A model generated the notes under the pieces. The model was not told the origin of the DNA. It worked only from the letters and a program-made list of their open reading frames with translations, and did not search any database. The translations under genes were made by a program, and so were the position numbers. A DNA stretch of 64,000 nucleotides from Oscillospiraceae bacterium. Lineage in GTDB: Bacteria > Bacillota > Clostridia > Oscillospirales > Ruminococcaceae. Within the stretch, counting starts at the first letter, position 1. Each line of letters begins with the position of its first letter. The DNA is taken from assembly GCA_009783695.1 (NCBI GenBank), contig WRCY01000001.1:62001-126000 (forward strand). The letters are read 5' to 3'. Shown piece by piece: positions 26,036 through 33,916 of the stretch.

Positions 26036-26866
26036 TTATAATTCTAAGTAATCGTCTTTGCTGCGGTTCATTCTTGAAAAATCCACTTTCGAGAATACAA
26101 GCGTCGATAAGCCGATGAACACAGTACCGACCACTACCAGTACGATTAACGCCTGCACGGGCCCCATTGTTACCCGCCCTATTTCAAAAGCCAAATCCTC
26201 GGCGACAAGATCGGCTACGGGAGCGTCCAGCTTCTCCAGCGTAATCGTACGGAACAGCGAAACTACATAGGTCAGCGGGTTAAAGTACCCCACCCACCGA
26301 AGCGCACCCGGGAGCATCGAAAGCGGTATGTAAGCGCCCGACATGAACGTCATCGGCATGGTTATCGCGATGCTGACCGCTTGAAATGTCTGCGTATTTT
26401 TTGTCATGGTCGCAATCAGCAAGCCGAATCCCGCAAGCACTAACCCTATGAAAACCATGGCTATAAGCGCAAGGACAACCGTCACGGGCGAAGTGATTCT
26501 AAAACCGATGAAAAAGCCTACGCCGAAAATAATAACGCCCTGAACCGTCGCGACCGTTGCCGATGAAACGAACTGCCCAGCTGCGATGTTAAGCCGCGAA
26601 ATCGGCGAAACCAGCACTTCTTTCATGAAGCCGGAGGTCATGTCGTCAATCGTAGAGCTCGATACCCGGAAAGACGAGTCAAAGACGGTGGCGGCGATGA
26701 TTCCAGCGAGCATATAGCTCATCGGGTTTTCAATGAAGTCATTGCGGAAGATTTCCCCGAAGACGAAGATAAAAAAGAAAGGGAAAAGCAGATTAAAAAT
26801 AAGTGCGGGCTTATTGCGGATGAATGCCTTTAAATTACGGAGCCACAGCGCATGTATTACTCTCAT
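26036..26866 (-). CDS. ABC-2 type transporter permease
   Basis: 276 residues with six predicted membrane helices and the ABC-2 motif region MPMTFMSGAYIPLSMLPGALRWVGYFNPLTYVV (position 168 onward), typical of DrrB-like exporters. One-base stop/start overlap with the ATPase gene upstream. Substrate unknown; drug or peptide export is the common role of such pairs. Confidence 0.88.
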   Translation of the reverse strand: MRVIHALWLRNLKAFIRNKPALIFNLLFPFFFIFVFGEIFRNDFIENPMSYMLAGIIAATVFDSSFRVSSSTIDDMTSGFMKEVLVSPISRLNIAAGQFVSSATVATVQGVIIFGVGFFIGFRITSPVTVVLALIAMVFIGLVLAGFGLLIATMTKNTQTFQAVSIAITMPMTFMSGAYIPLSMLPGALRWVGYFNPLTYVVSLFRTITLEKLDAPVADLVAEDLAFEIGRVTMGPVQALIVLVVVGTVFIGLSTLVFSKVDFSRMNRSKDDYLEL

Positions 26867-27792
26867 TAATTCTCTCCTCCTTCCCTGATTTCGCGTCCCG
26901 TGATTTCCAAAAACACATCGTTGAGCGTGCCTTTTCGTATTTCAATGTCGGTGATGTCATTTCTACATTCGGATAATATATGTAGCAGCTCCGCGTTGTT
27001 TTCAACGTCAATCCGATGATATTTTTCTTTCACGGAATAGTTGATTTTTTGCGCGTTTAAAAGCTTCTCGAGCGCCCCGGGATTGGCTGTTGTGATATAA
27101 GCGCGGTCTTTTGTGTATTGCTTTTTCAAGTTGAACGGCGTGTCGTGTGCGATGATTTTTCCGTGGTCGATTACCGCAACCTTACTGCAGATTTCCGCTT
27201 CATCCATATAGTGCGTCGTCAGAAAAATCGTGATGTTTTTCTCCTTTTGCAGACGCAGCACATACTCCCACACATGGGCGCGGGTCTGCGGGTCCAGGCC
27301 TGTCGTCGGCTCGTCCAGGAACAATACCTTCGGGTAGTGAATCAAGCCTCTTGCGATTTCAACCCTGCGTTTCATGCCGCCGGACAAAGCTGCGACAGTT
27401 TTCTTTCGCACGTCAAGCAAATCCACCAGGGTCAGTACGAACTTTATGCGCTCATCGACTTCATTTTTCGGTACTTTGTAAAATACGCAGTGCATTTTCA
27501 AATTTTCTTCTATAGTCATTTTTTTGTCAAGCGTGCTGTCTTGAAAAACTACGCCGATTGCCTTGCGCACATCGGCTTTTTGCGTGGAAACATCTTTGCC
27601 GTCTATAAATAATTCGCCCTCGGTCTTATCAAAAATCGTAACAAGAGTATTAATCGTAGTGGATTTTCCCGCTCCGTTAGGCCCGAGAAAAGCAAAGATA
27701 CTGCCCTGCTCCACTTCAAAGCTGATGTTATTCACCGCCGTAAAGCCGCCGTATTTCTTCGTAAAGTTTTTTACCTTAATGATAGAATCCAT
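26866..27792 (-). CDS. ABC transporter ATP-binding protein, DrrA-like
   Basis: 308 residues. Walker A is GPNGAGKSTT, the signature is ALSGGMKRRVEIARGL, Walker B is VLFLDEPTTGLDP, and the H-loop is TTHYMDEAE. A C-terminal domain of about 80 residues ends the protein as in DrrA-type exporters. Start at ATG 27792; the open frame upstream (VQKGHDEN) is leader repeat. Three tandem leader copies stand in front. Confidence 0.92.
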   Translation of the reverse strand: MDSIIKVKNFTKKYGGFTAVNNISFEVEQGSIFAFLGPNGAGKSTTINTLVTIFDKTEGELFIDGKDVSTQKADVRKAIGVVFQDSTLDKKMTIEENLKMHCVFYKVPKNEVDERIKFVLTLVDLLDVRKKTVAALSGGMKRRVEIARGLIHYPKVLFLDEPTTGLDPQTRAHVWEYVLRLQKEKNITIFLTTHYMDEAEICSKVAVIDHGKIIAHDTPFNLKKQYTKDRAYITTANPGALEKLLNAQKINYSVKEKYHRIDVENNAELLHILSECRNDITDIEIRKGTLNDVFLEITGREIREGGEN

Positions 27793-28030
27793 ATTTTCAT
27801 CATGTCCTTTCTGTACCAACGTGGAATGAAGAGTTTCGTTTTCCCCGGTTTATTCCTGTTTGTTCCATTCTTTTTTCATCATGTCCTTTCTGCACCGGCG
27901 CGAAATGAAGAGCTTCGTTTTCCCCGATTTATTCCTGTTTGTTCCATCCTTTTTTCATCATGTCCTTTCTGCACCGGCACGAAATGAAGAGCTTCGTTTT
28001 CCACGGTTTATTCCTGTTCGTTCCAACCTT
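27793..28030 (-). repeat. three tandem 79-bp leader copies before the ABC ATPase
   Basis: CATGTCCTTTCTG (plus strand) at 27801, 27880 and 27959, exact period 79. Each copy has the full set: core CGGGGAAAACG, stem, AAAGGACATGATGAAAA. The two distal copies therefore each present a ribosome binding site and ATG without a gene behind them. Confidence 0.92.
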
Positions 28031-28088
28031 ATCTCTCCTGTTTATGTCATATAAAGCTTAATGCTCATGACAGCGTAATGTTCGCTAA

Positions 28089-28261
28089 TATAATCAGTTA
28101 ACTTAATAAAATGCCATAGCATCTTTTAAGTTGTGGCATTTGCCGCATTGCCGCTGTACAGCTTTACTTGATTGCGCAGCCGATAACCCGCCACTGGAGT
28201 AAAAGCAAGCATATCTTGCTTTTAAAAACGCGGAGCGTTTTTAAAGTTAATTGAATATATA
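28089..28261 (-). repeat. hairpin-cluster leader before the ABC operon
   Basis: Ends are inverted (TATAATCAGTTAACTT left, AAGTTAATTGAATATA right). Inside lie several stems, for example AAAAGCAAG/CTTGCTTTT and AAAAACGC/GCGTTTTT. The cluster starts at the predicted transcription start of the promoter at 28266-28294. Confidence 0.82.
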
Positions 28262-28265
28262 ACAC

Positions 28266-28294
28266 AGTATAGCATAAAACGGGGCAAAATGCAA
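28266..28294 (-). promoter_or_regulatory. sigma-A-type promoter of the ABC-radical SAM operon
   Basis: TTGCAT (28289-28294), 17-base spacer ending TTATGC, and TATACT (28266-28271) on the minus strand. The same -35, spacer length, spacer end and -10 occur at 45434-45462. Confidence 0.85.
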
Positions 28295-28312
28295 ACATTG
28301 TTTTAAAAATTA

Positions 28313-28441
28313 TTATTTAAGCGTATGCCCGCATGCAAAACCCCGCCGGCTGCGGCCCAAATCATAACTCATTTGATATTCCGAAACGCCTTTAAGCACC
28401 CGCAGTTCTGTAATACGTTCACGTATAAAAACCTCACTCAT
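28313..28441 (-). pseudogene. truncated XRE-family regulator
   Basis: 42 codons from the ATG at 28441 (AGAGG seven bases before it). It begins MSEVFIRERITELRVLKGVSE, then YQMSYDLGRSR, the first two helices of a Firmicute XRE helix-turn-helix family, then derails and stops. The recognition helix and the rest are missing. It is divergent from the recombinase gene, the usual place of a repressor for it. It was not long enough for an ORF list. Confidence 0.65.
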
Positions 28442-28629
28442 ATAATAACCTCTTTTTTAATAAACTGTAATATATCTGAAGCGATTATTCTTTATTTATC
28501 TGCTGTATTTTTTTATAATTATATAATATTTTACATTAAATTGAAAATAATTCTTATAGATATTCGTCGTAATGTTTTGTATATTTGTTTATAAATTAAT
28601 AACTGTATTCAAGGAGAGGTGACTATGGC
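28442..28629. other. AT-rich region upstream of the recombinase gene
   Basis: 188 bases without a coding sequence. Very AT-rich; several weak -10-like words but no promoter I can defend, neither sigma-A nor sporulation type. Confidence 0.6.
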
Positions 28630-30276
28630 ATGAAATTCGCAATTTACAGCCGAAAATCCGTGCACACCGCCAAAGGCGACTCAATCGACAACCAGATTCT
28701 CGAATGTAAAAAGAGAATTTTCATGCAATTCCCCGACACTTCCGGCAGCGATACAATTATTTATGCCGACGAGGGGTATTCCGCGAAGAACACCGAACGC
28801 CCGGAGTTTCAAAAAATGCTCGCTGCTATTCGCGAAAAGCAAATCGGCGGGGTCGTCTGCTACCGACTTGACAGACTGAGCCGCAGCGTCGGCGACTTCG
28901 CGAACCTAATTGATGAATTGAACAGTCTTGACGTAATATTTATCAGCGTAAGCGAAAATTTCGACACCTCCTCGCCGATGGGGCGGGCGATGATGAGCAT
29001 AGCCTCCGTGTTCGCGCAGCTTGAACGCGAAACCATCGCCGAGCGCGTCCGCGACAATATGCACGCGCTTGCACGCAAAGGTCAGTGGCTCGGAGGAACG
29101 CCGCCGCTCGGCTTTATAACCGAGAAACTCGAGAAAATGATAATAGACGGGAAAACTAAAACCACCTATAAACTTAAACTTAACCCCGATGAAATAAATA
29201 CAGTTGAGATTATTTTTGAGAAGTTTCTCGAATTAAAATCATTAAGCAGCGTAAGCAGACATTTAATTGCCCAGGATATAAAATCACGCAGCGGCAAGAT
29301 GTTTTCACTCCTCGGAATCAAGGAAATTCTGCAAAATCCGGTTTACTGCGCCGCCGATATGCATGCTCTTGCATATTTTACCGGGCATGACGCAGATGTC
29401 TGCTTTGAAGAAAAGGATTGCACGGGTGAATTCGGGCTACTCGCCTACAACAAGCGCGACCACCACAAAAAGAATATCCCCCGGAACACGATTGACAAAT
29501 GGATTGTCGCTGCCGGGAAGCACGCCGGCGTTGTGAGCGGGGAAGACTGGGTTGCTGTGCAGAAGCTCCTTGAAGCAAATAAATTAACAGACGGCCGCCG
29601 TGAGGACAAGCCGCCTGCTCCCGCACATAACGGCTACGCCCTGCTCTCGGGAATGATTCGCTGTAATATATGCAACTCACGGATGTTTGCCAAGCACCGC
29701 TACAAAAAGAACAATCCCGCACTGTTCGACTACGTGTGCAGCAATAAAATCCGGGGCAGCAGGAAGCTCTGCGGCAGCGAAAATATAAGCGGGCAGGAAG
29801 CCGACGGCGTCATCTGCGAATATCTTGCGCAGGAGCTTGACAGCAGGCCGGACATTCATACATACCTTGACAAACTCAAAAAGGAAGCCGGCGGGAATAA
29901 ACACGAAAACCCGCTCAATATTATAAGCAAACGGATTAAACAGAAACAATCGGAAAAAAAGAGCCTGCTGCAGGCTTTGAAGCTTGGGGCAGGCGAGGTT
30001 CTCATTAAACAAATCAACGAAGAAGCTGCTATAATTGACAAAGAGCTAAAAGCCCTTGAAGCCGAACGGATTCGCCTTGTAAAAAAAATGAGCGCTCTCA
30101 ATAGCGAAGAGCTGCGAACCGAGCTGATTGCGAAAACATTGGCGGACTTGAAAAAAATTTTCAGCAACCTTTCAATTCATGAAAAACGCACTATAATCCG
30201 GCTGTTGGTCAAAGAAATCGTCTGGGACGGAGAAAGCTTTGATATTTTCATATACAGTTGCTCTCACGATGGTTGA
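28630..30276 (+). CDS. large serine recombinase
   Basis: 548-residue site-specific recombinase. N-terminal resolvase domain with the nucleophile in YSRKS (Ser8), RLDRLSRS, and the helix after SMASVFAQLERE-type sequence (SIASVFAQLERETIAERV). Recombinase domain with GTPPLGF. Zinc ribbon with CNICNSRMF and later Cys residues (about 343-385). Coiled coil in the last 120 residues. It starts with ATG 28630; an earlier ATG at 28625 opens the mini-ORF M-A-stop that overlaps this start. The stop codon lies inside the right attachment arm, four bases from the core. It is the likely enzyme for excising the element from spmA. Confidence 0.95.
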   Translation: MKFAIYSRKSVHTAKGDSIDNQILECKKRIFMQFPDTSGSDTIIYADEGYSAKNTERPEFQKMLAAIREKQIGGVVCYRLDRLSRSVGDFANLIDELNSLDVIFISVSENFDTSSPMGRAMMSIASVFAQLERETIAERVRDNMHALARKGQWLGGTPPLGFITEKLEKMIIDGKTKTTYKLKLNPDEINTVEIIFEKFLELKSLSSVSRHLIAQDIKSRSGKMFSLLGIKEILQNPVYCAADMHALAYFTGHDADVCFEEKDCTGEFGLLAYNKRDHHKKNIPRNTIDKWIVAAGKHAGVVSGEDWVAVQKLLEANKLTDGRREDKPPAPAHNGYALLSGMIRCNICNSRMFAKHRYKKNNPALFDYVCSNKIRGSRKLCGSENISGQEADGVICEYLAQELDSRPDIHTYLDKLKKEAGGNKHENPLNIISKRIKQKQSEKKSLLQALKLGAGEVLIKQINEEAAIIDKELKALEAERIRLVKKMSALNSEELRTELIAKTLADLKKIFSNLSIHEKRTIIRLLVKEIVWDGESFDIFIYSCSHDG

Positions 30277-30713
30277 GGTCTGGCCGTATTCAGTACCACA
30301 AAAATAACCATGTTGTTTGTCGCGCGCTCGGGATTAAGCGGGTCGCTTTCCTCCTTTTCAAGCTCGCGCATAGCCGCAATCCCGAACGGCGTTGAAGCGT
30401 TTCCGAGCCCGAGCAGGTTTGCCGTGATGTTGAGGACTATGTAGCCGATTGCCTTGCCGTTCGGATTTATACCCTTGAAAAGCCTTATGAGCAACGGCTT
30501 AAACGCTTTCGCAAGTAAATCAACGAGCCCCGCCGTCTGCGCTACGCGCATAATCCCGCTCCACAGGCAAATCACCCCGCATAGCGTCAGGCAGAGCGTT
30601 ATAGCGCTTTGTACCTCCGAAAGCGCGGCATCGGACACCGCCGCGACATCGCCGTTTACAATACCGAAAACAAGCGACAAGAATATAAGTCCTGCGAAAA
30701 CCCATTTCATCAT
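30264..30713 (-). pseudogene. spmA: spmA, N-terminal part (split by the intervening element)
   Basis: SpmA residues 1 to about 145: MMKWVFAGLIFLSLVFGIVNGD, GVICLWSGIMRVAQTAGL, ITANLLGLGNASTPFGI and NMVIFVVLNTA are the spore maturation protein A pattern. Genuine spmA sequence ends at the core (30280-30281); the last six codons (to stop 30264) are read from the element. GGGGAGG lies before the ATG pair at 30708-30713. SpmA is a membrane protein of the mother-cell programme that works with SpmB in spore core dehydration. The C-terminal part is at 24215-24376. Confidence 0.92.
30269..30290. other. right attachment site (attR)
   Basis: Inner arm ATGGTTGAGGT (30269-30279), core CT at 30280-30281, then spmA flank GGCCGTATT. 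The inner arm includes the recombinase stop codon. Confidence 0.8.
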
Positions 30714-30768
30714 ATTTTAATTATTTCCTCCCCATATGTTTTCATTTTATAAAATAATCCCGTTCGTA

Positions 30769-30797
30769 TTGACAAATTAATAATTTTATGCTTTAAT
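30769..30797 (+). promoter_or_regulatory. sigma-A-type promoter of the Hpt gene
   Basis: TTGACA (30769-30774), 17-base spacer and TTTAAT (30792-30797) on the plus strand. It overlaps the divergent spmA promoter region. Confidence 0.8.
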
Positions 30798-30809
30798 AGG
30801 AGTATATTC
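30783..30809 (-). promoter_or_regulatory. sigma-E-like mother-cell promoter of spmA
   Basis: GAATATA (30803-30809), 12-base spacer and CATAAAAT (30783-30790) on the minus strand, close to the Bacillus sigma-E consensus. The start would be about 60 bases before the ribosome binding site. In Bacillus subtilis spmA is in a sigma-E operon. Confidence 0.55.
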
Positions 30810-30830
30810 AAACCGAAAGGGGTTTAAAAC

Positions 30831-31205
30831 ATGGCATGGGATTCGGGGATTATCAACCTGGACGACGCGATTACAAGGGCGATTGGCAGAAAAGAGCTTT
30901 ACAAGGGCTGGCTTGACTCTTTTTTCAAGGACGAAAACTTTATATCGGTCGAGGAGGCTTTTGATAATAAAGATTACGAGGCTGCGAGCGGCGCGCTTCA
31001 CAAGATGAAAGGTACGGCGGGCAATTTGTCGGTCATGGTTGTTTTCTCACAGGCGGACGGCCTTTGTGAAAAGATTCGTGCCGGCGAGGATTTCAACTCT
31101 CTTGCAGGGGACTTAAACAAGCTGCGCGACAGCTTCTACAGTGCAAAAAAGATGTATAACGATAATATTGATGAGCTTCTCAGCTACGGCGAGATAAAAT
31201 TTTAA
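30831..31205 (+). CDS. Hpt phosphotransfer-domain protein
   Basis: 124-residue stand-alone helical bundle. ALHKMKGTAGNLSV (residues about 56-69) is the Hpt motif, with His58 as the likely phosphorylated residue. No kinase or receiver gene is adjacent, so partners are unknown. Single-gene unit with its own promoter and terminator. Confidence 0.82.
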   Translation: MAWDSGIINLDDAITRAIGRKELYKGWLDSFFKDENFISVEEAFDNKDYEAASGALHKMKGTAGNLSVMVVFSQADGLCEKIRAGEDFNSLAGDLNKLRDSFYSAKKMYNDNIDELLSYGEIKF

Positions 31206-31240
31206 CGGGAAAGGCGCGGTTTATACCGCGCCTTATTTTT
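31206..31240 (+). terminator. terminator after the Hpt gene
   Basis: AAGGCGCGGT and ACCGCGCCTT pair around TTAT, followed by ATTTTTG. It overlaps the uvrB stop codon on the other strand. Confidence 0.85.
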
Positions 31241-33194
31241 GCAGATCTATAATCAAGTCCCTGAAGTATGCCGCCTGTTCAAAGTCAAGCACCTTTGCCG
31301 CCTCTTTCATGAGCGCGGTGTATTTTTTAAGCTGCAGTTCCTTTTCAGACTTGGTCAGCTTGTGTTTTTTCTTGCCCTTATCCGAATCGTCTTTACCCGA
31401 AATCTCAATAATATCCCGCACATTTTTAACGATTGTCTGCGGCGTAATCCCCTGCCGGGTATTGTATTCCTCCTGGATTTCACGACGCCTGTTTGTTTCG
31501 CGGATTGCCGCCTCCATCGAGCGCGTGACGCTGTCGGCGTACATTATAACCTCGCCCTGCGAGTTGCGCGCCGCTCTGCCGATGTTCTGGATAAGGCTCG
31601 TTTCGCTGCGCAGAAAGCCCTCTTTGTCGGCGTCAAGAATCGCAACAAGCGAAACCTCCGGCAGGTCGAGCCCCTCGCGGAGCAGATTGATTCCGACAAG
31701 CACATCAAACTCGCCGAGCCGCAAATCACGGATAATTTCCATGCGCTCTAAAGTGTCAATATCATGATGCATATAACGGACTTTAATTTCGTATTTTTCA
31801 AGATACCGCGTCAAATCCTCTGCCATGCGCTTCGTCAGCGTGGTAATCAGCACGCGTTCCTTGCGCTCCGCACGGACGTTAATCTCGGACAGCAAGTCCT
31901 CAACCTGCCCTGCCGTCGGCTTCACGGTAATCTTCGGGTCAAGCAGTCCCGTAGGGCGAATCACCTGCTGCGCAATCCGCGCAGAGCGCTCTTTCTCAAA
32001 CGCAGAAGGCGTTGCCGAAACAAAAATAACCTGATTAATTTTATTATAAAACTCCTCAAAATTCATCGGCCGGTTATCATACGCCGACGGAAGCCTGAAC
32101 CCGTAGTCGATGAGGTTTTTCTTCCGTGCATAATCCCCGCCGAACATACCGCGCACCTGCGGCAGCATAACGTGGCTCTCGTCCACGAACATCAGAAAAT
32201 CTTTCGGGAAGTGGTCAATCAGCGTCAGCGGTGTGCTCCCCGGCTCGCGCCCCGAAAGCACCCGCGAATAGTTTTCAATCCCGCGGCACATCCCGATTTC
32301 CCGCAGCATTTCGATGTCGTACTTAGTTCGCTCGGCGATTCGCTGCGCTTCAATCAGCTTATGCTCTGCGGTAAACTTCTCAACCTGCTCATGCATCTCA
32401 CGCTCAAGTTCTTCAAGCGCCTGCTCAAGCCTGTCCCGCCCGACAATATAATGCGTCGCGGGAAAAACGGTTGCATGCGCGAGCGTACGCTTAACGTTGC
32501 CTGTAACGGTTTCAAACTCGGAAATACGCTCTATTTCATCGCCGAAAAATTCAACGCGCAGTGCGGTTTCTATCGGATTCCCCGACGGGAAGATTTCCAA
32601 TACGTCGCCGCGTACGCGGAACTTTCCCCGCGCGAAGTTGATGTCATTGCGCTCGTACTGGATTTCAACGAGCTTGCGCATAATTTCATCCCGCGAAACC
32701 TCCGCGCCCTGCCTGATTGAAATTACATTCTTGATATACTCTTCCTGCGCGCCGATGCTGTAAATGCAGGACACACTCGCGACAATTATAACATCGCGGC
32801 GCTCTGCAAGCGCGAAAGTCGCGGAGTGCCGCAGCCTGTCAATCTCGTCGTTAATTGCGCTGTCCTTTTCCATGTAAGTGTCAGTAGCCGGGAGGTACGC
32901 TTCCGGCTGATAATAATCATAATAACTGACGAAATACTCAACGGCGTTGCCCGGGAAGAACTCGCGGAATTCGCTGCAGAGCTGCGCCGCGAGCGTTTTG
33001 TTGTGCGCTAAAACAAGCGTCGGGCGGTTCACTTGCTTTATTATATTCGCCATAGTAAAAGTCTTGCCGGAGCCGGTAACGCCCATCAGCGTCTGCTCTT
33101 TATCGCCGGCGAGAACGCCGTTTACAAGCGCTTCTATAGCCTCAGGCTGGTCGCCGGTAGGTATAAAATCTGATTTTAAATCGAAGTAGTCCAT
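31233..33194 (-). CDS. uvrB: excinuclease ABC subunit B
   Basis: Damage-recognition helicase of nucleotide excision repair. 653 residues: Walker [13 protein letters not shown] (residues 38-49), the beta-hairpin [60 protein letters not shown] and the C-terminal UVR motif ([18 protein letters not shown]). All motifs are intact. uvrA and uvrC are not in the window. Confidence 0.97.
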   Translation of the reverse strand: MDYFDLKSDFIPTGDQPEAIEALVNGVLAGDKEQTLMGVTGSGKTFTMANIIKQVNRPTLVLAHNKTLAAQLCSEFREFFPGNAVEYFVSYYDYYQPEAYLPATDTYMEKDSAINDEIDRLRHSATFALAERRDVIIVASVSCIYSIGAQEEYIKNVISIRQGAEVSRDEIMRKLVEIQYERNDINFARGKFRVRGDVLEIFPSGNPIETALRVEFFGDEIERISEFETVTGNVKRTLAHATVFPATHYIVGRDRLEQALEELEREMHEQVEKFTAEHKLIEAQRIAERTKYDIEMLREIGMCRGIENYSRVLSGREPGSTPLTLIDHFPKDFLMFVDESHVMLPQVRGMFGGDYARKKNLIDYGFRLPSAYDNRPMNFEEFYNKINQVIFVSATPSAFEKERSARIAQQVIRPTGLLDPKITVKPTAGQVEDLLSEINVRAERKERVLITTLTKRMAEDLTRYLEKYEIKVRYMHHDIDTLERMEIIRDLRLGEFDVLVGINLLREGLDLPEVSLVAILDADKEGFLRSETSLIQNIGRAARNSQGEVIMYADSVTRSMEAAIRETNRRREIQEEYNTRQGITPQTIVKNVRDIIEISGKDDSDKGKKKHKLTKSEKELQLKKYTALMKEAAKVLDFEQAAYFRDLIIDLQK

Positions 33195-33212
33195 TTTAAA
33201 CTTTACTCGTTT

Positions 33213-33779
33213 TCATTCTATTATTTCAAATGTAAACACAACAGGGTTTGCAAGGTTTTCATCAAGCGTAGATATATCAACCGATTTAATCTTCAGCTTT
33301 ATTCCCAACGCTTTTTGATATTCATACAGCCGCCCGCCCGCACATCTCTCGAAATAGCTTTCAACCAACGGTGGAAGCGAAGTAATTTTACCCTCACGCA
33401 CTTGCTTGTAATACCCATGCGTACAGGCAAATGTAACGGTAATTGTATCATCGTCATTCAAGACAGCCTCTCTGCCGAAGGTTTCGGTAAAGATTCTTAA
33501 GCGGTCGGCAAGCGGTCTGTGAGCGTGTTCAAGTGCGAAGATTTTACGTTCTTTATCGGCTCCCGTGCCCTTGCAAGCACCATTCTGCTCATACAGCCAA
33601 AAGCGCTGCTCCTTGGTGAGATATTCTTTCATGGCTTCTTCAAACTCTGCGTCACACTCAGGGCCCAAGCTCGGCGCACCAAGCTCCTCATATTTCTGTA
33701 TAATTCCCTCGAACGCAGGAATTACGTCTGCGGAAATTCCGCTGTTCTTCTTTTTCATCGTTTTTAACATAGATTTCAT
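33213..33779 (-). CDS. hypothetical cytosolic protein
   Basis: 188 residues from ATG 33779; the open frame upstream (LKKGLNEN) is leader repeat. KERKIFALEHAHRPLADRLRIF and VTFACTHGYYKQVREGKITSLPPLV stand out, with cysteines in GPECD, NGACKG, FACTHG and FERCAGG that may bind metal. No signal peptide. I do not recognise the family with certainty. It is 18 bases before uvrB and probably co-transcribed. Confidence 0.7.
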   Translation of the reverse strand: MKSMLKTMKKKNSGISADVIPAFEGIIQKYEELGAPSLGPECDAEFEEAMKEYLTKEQRFWLYEQNGACKGTGADKERKIFALEHAHRPLADRLRIFTETFGREAVLNDDDTITVTFACTHGYYKQVREGKITSLPPLVESYFERCAGGRLYEYQKALGIKLKIKSVDISTLDENLANPVVFTFEIIE

Positions 33780-33857
33780 ATTTTCATTAAGTCCTTTCTT
33801 CAACAACGGGAAATGAAATGTTACATTTTCCCCGATTCTGTATCAGTTATTTTCAAA
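33780..33857 (-). repeat. leader repeat copy before 33213-33779
   Basis: Core AATCGGGGAAAATG with the arm changed to GTAACATTTC; here the mini-ORF is M-K-I-stop overlapping the gene's ATG as ATGA. Confidence 0.75.
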
Positions 33858-33885
33858 CTAACACTTTAATAATAAATTTTCATTT

Positions 33886-33894
33886 ATTATAACA
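33886..33894 (-). promoter_or_regulatory. possible extended -10 promoter of the uvrB unit
   Basis: TGTTATAAT on the minus strand, an extended -10 without a good -35 at 17 bases. Confidence 0.4.
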
Positions 33895-33916
33895 CATCAA
33901 TCTTGACAACTGCATG

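Larger units (their letters stand above)
24375..30281. mobile_element. 5.9-kb serine-recombinase element inserted in spmA (skin-like)
   Basis: 5,905 bp between two copies of the core CT dinucleotide (24375-24376 and 30280-30281, plus strand). The inner ends are inverted: CT-GCCG-CAACCAT on the left and, read inward on the other strand, AG-ACCT-CAACCAT on the right. Joined in a circle they make ATGGTTG-AGGT-CT-GCCG-CAACCAT, matching in 9 of 11 paired positions, as expected of an attP for a large serine recombinase. Content: small basic protein, radical SAM protein, ABC-2 permease and ATPase, XRE remnant, recombinase. No phage structural or conjugation genes. Confidence 0.88.

Noticed and set aside
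28325..28594. 89-codon plus-strand ORF upstream of the recombinase
   Set aside because: It is antisense to the truncated XRE gene and continues into AT-rich sequence with a composition unlike coding DNA.
24375..30281. Prophage or integrative conjugative element
   Set aside because: No capsid, tail, portal, relaxase or coupling-protein genes; apart from the recombinase only transporter, radical SAM and small genes.
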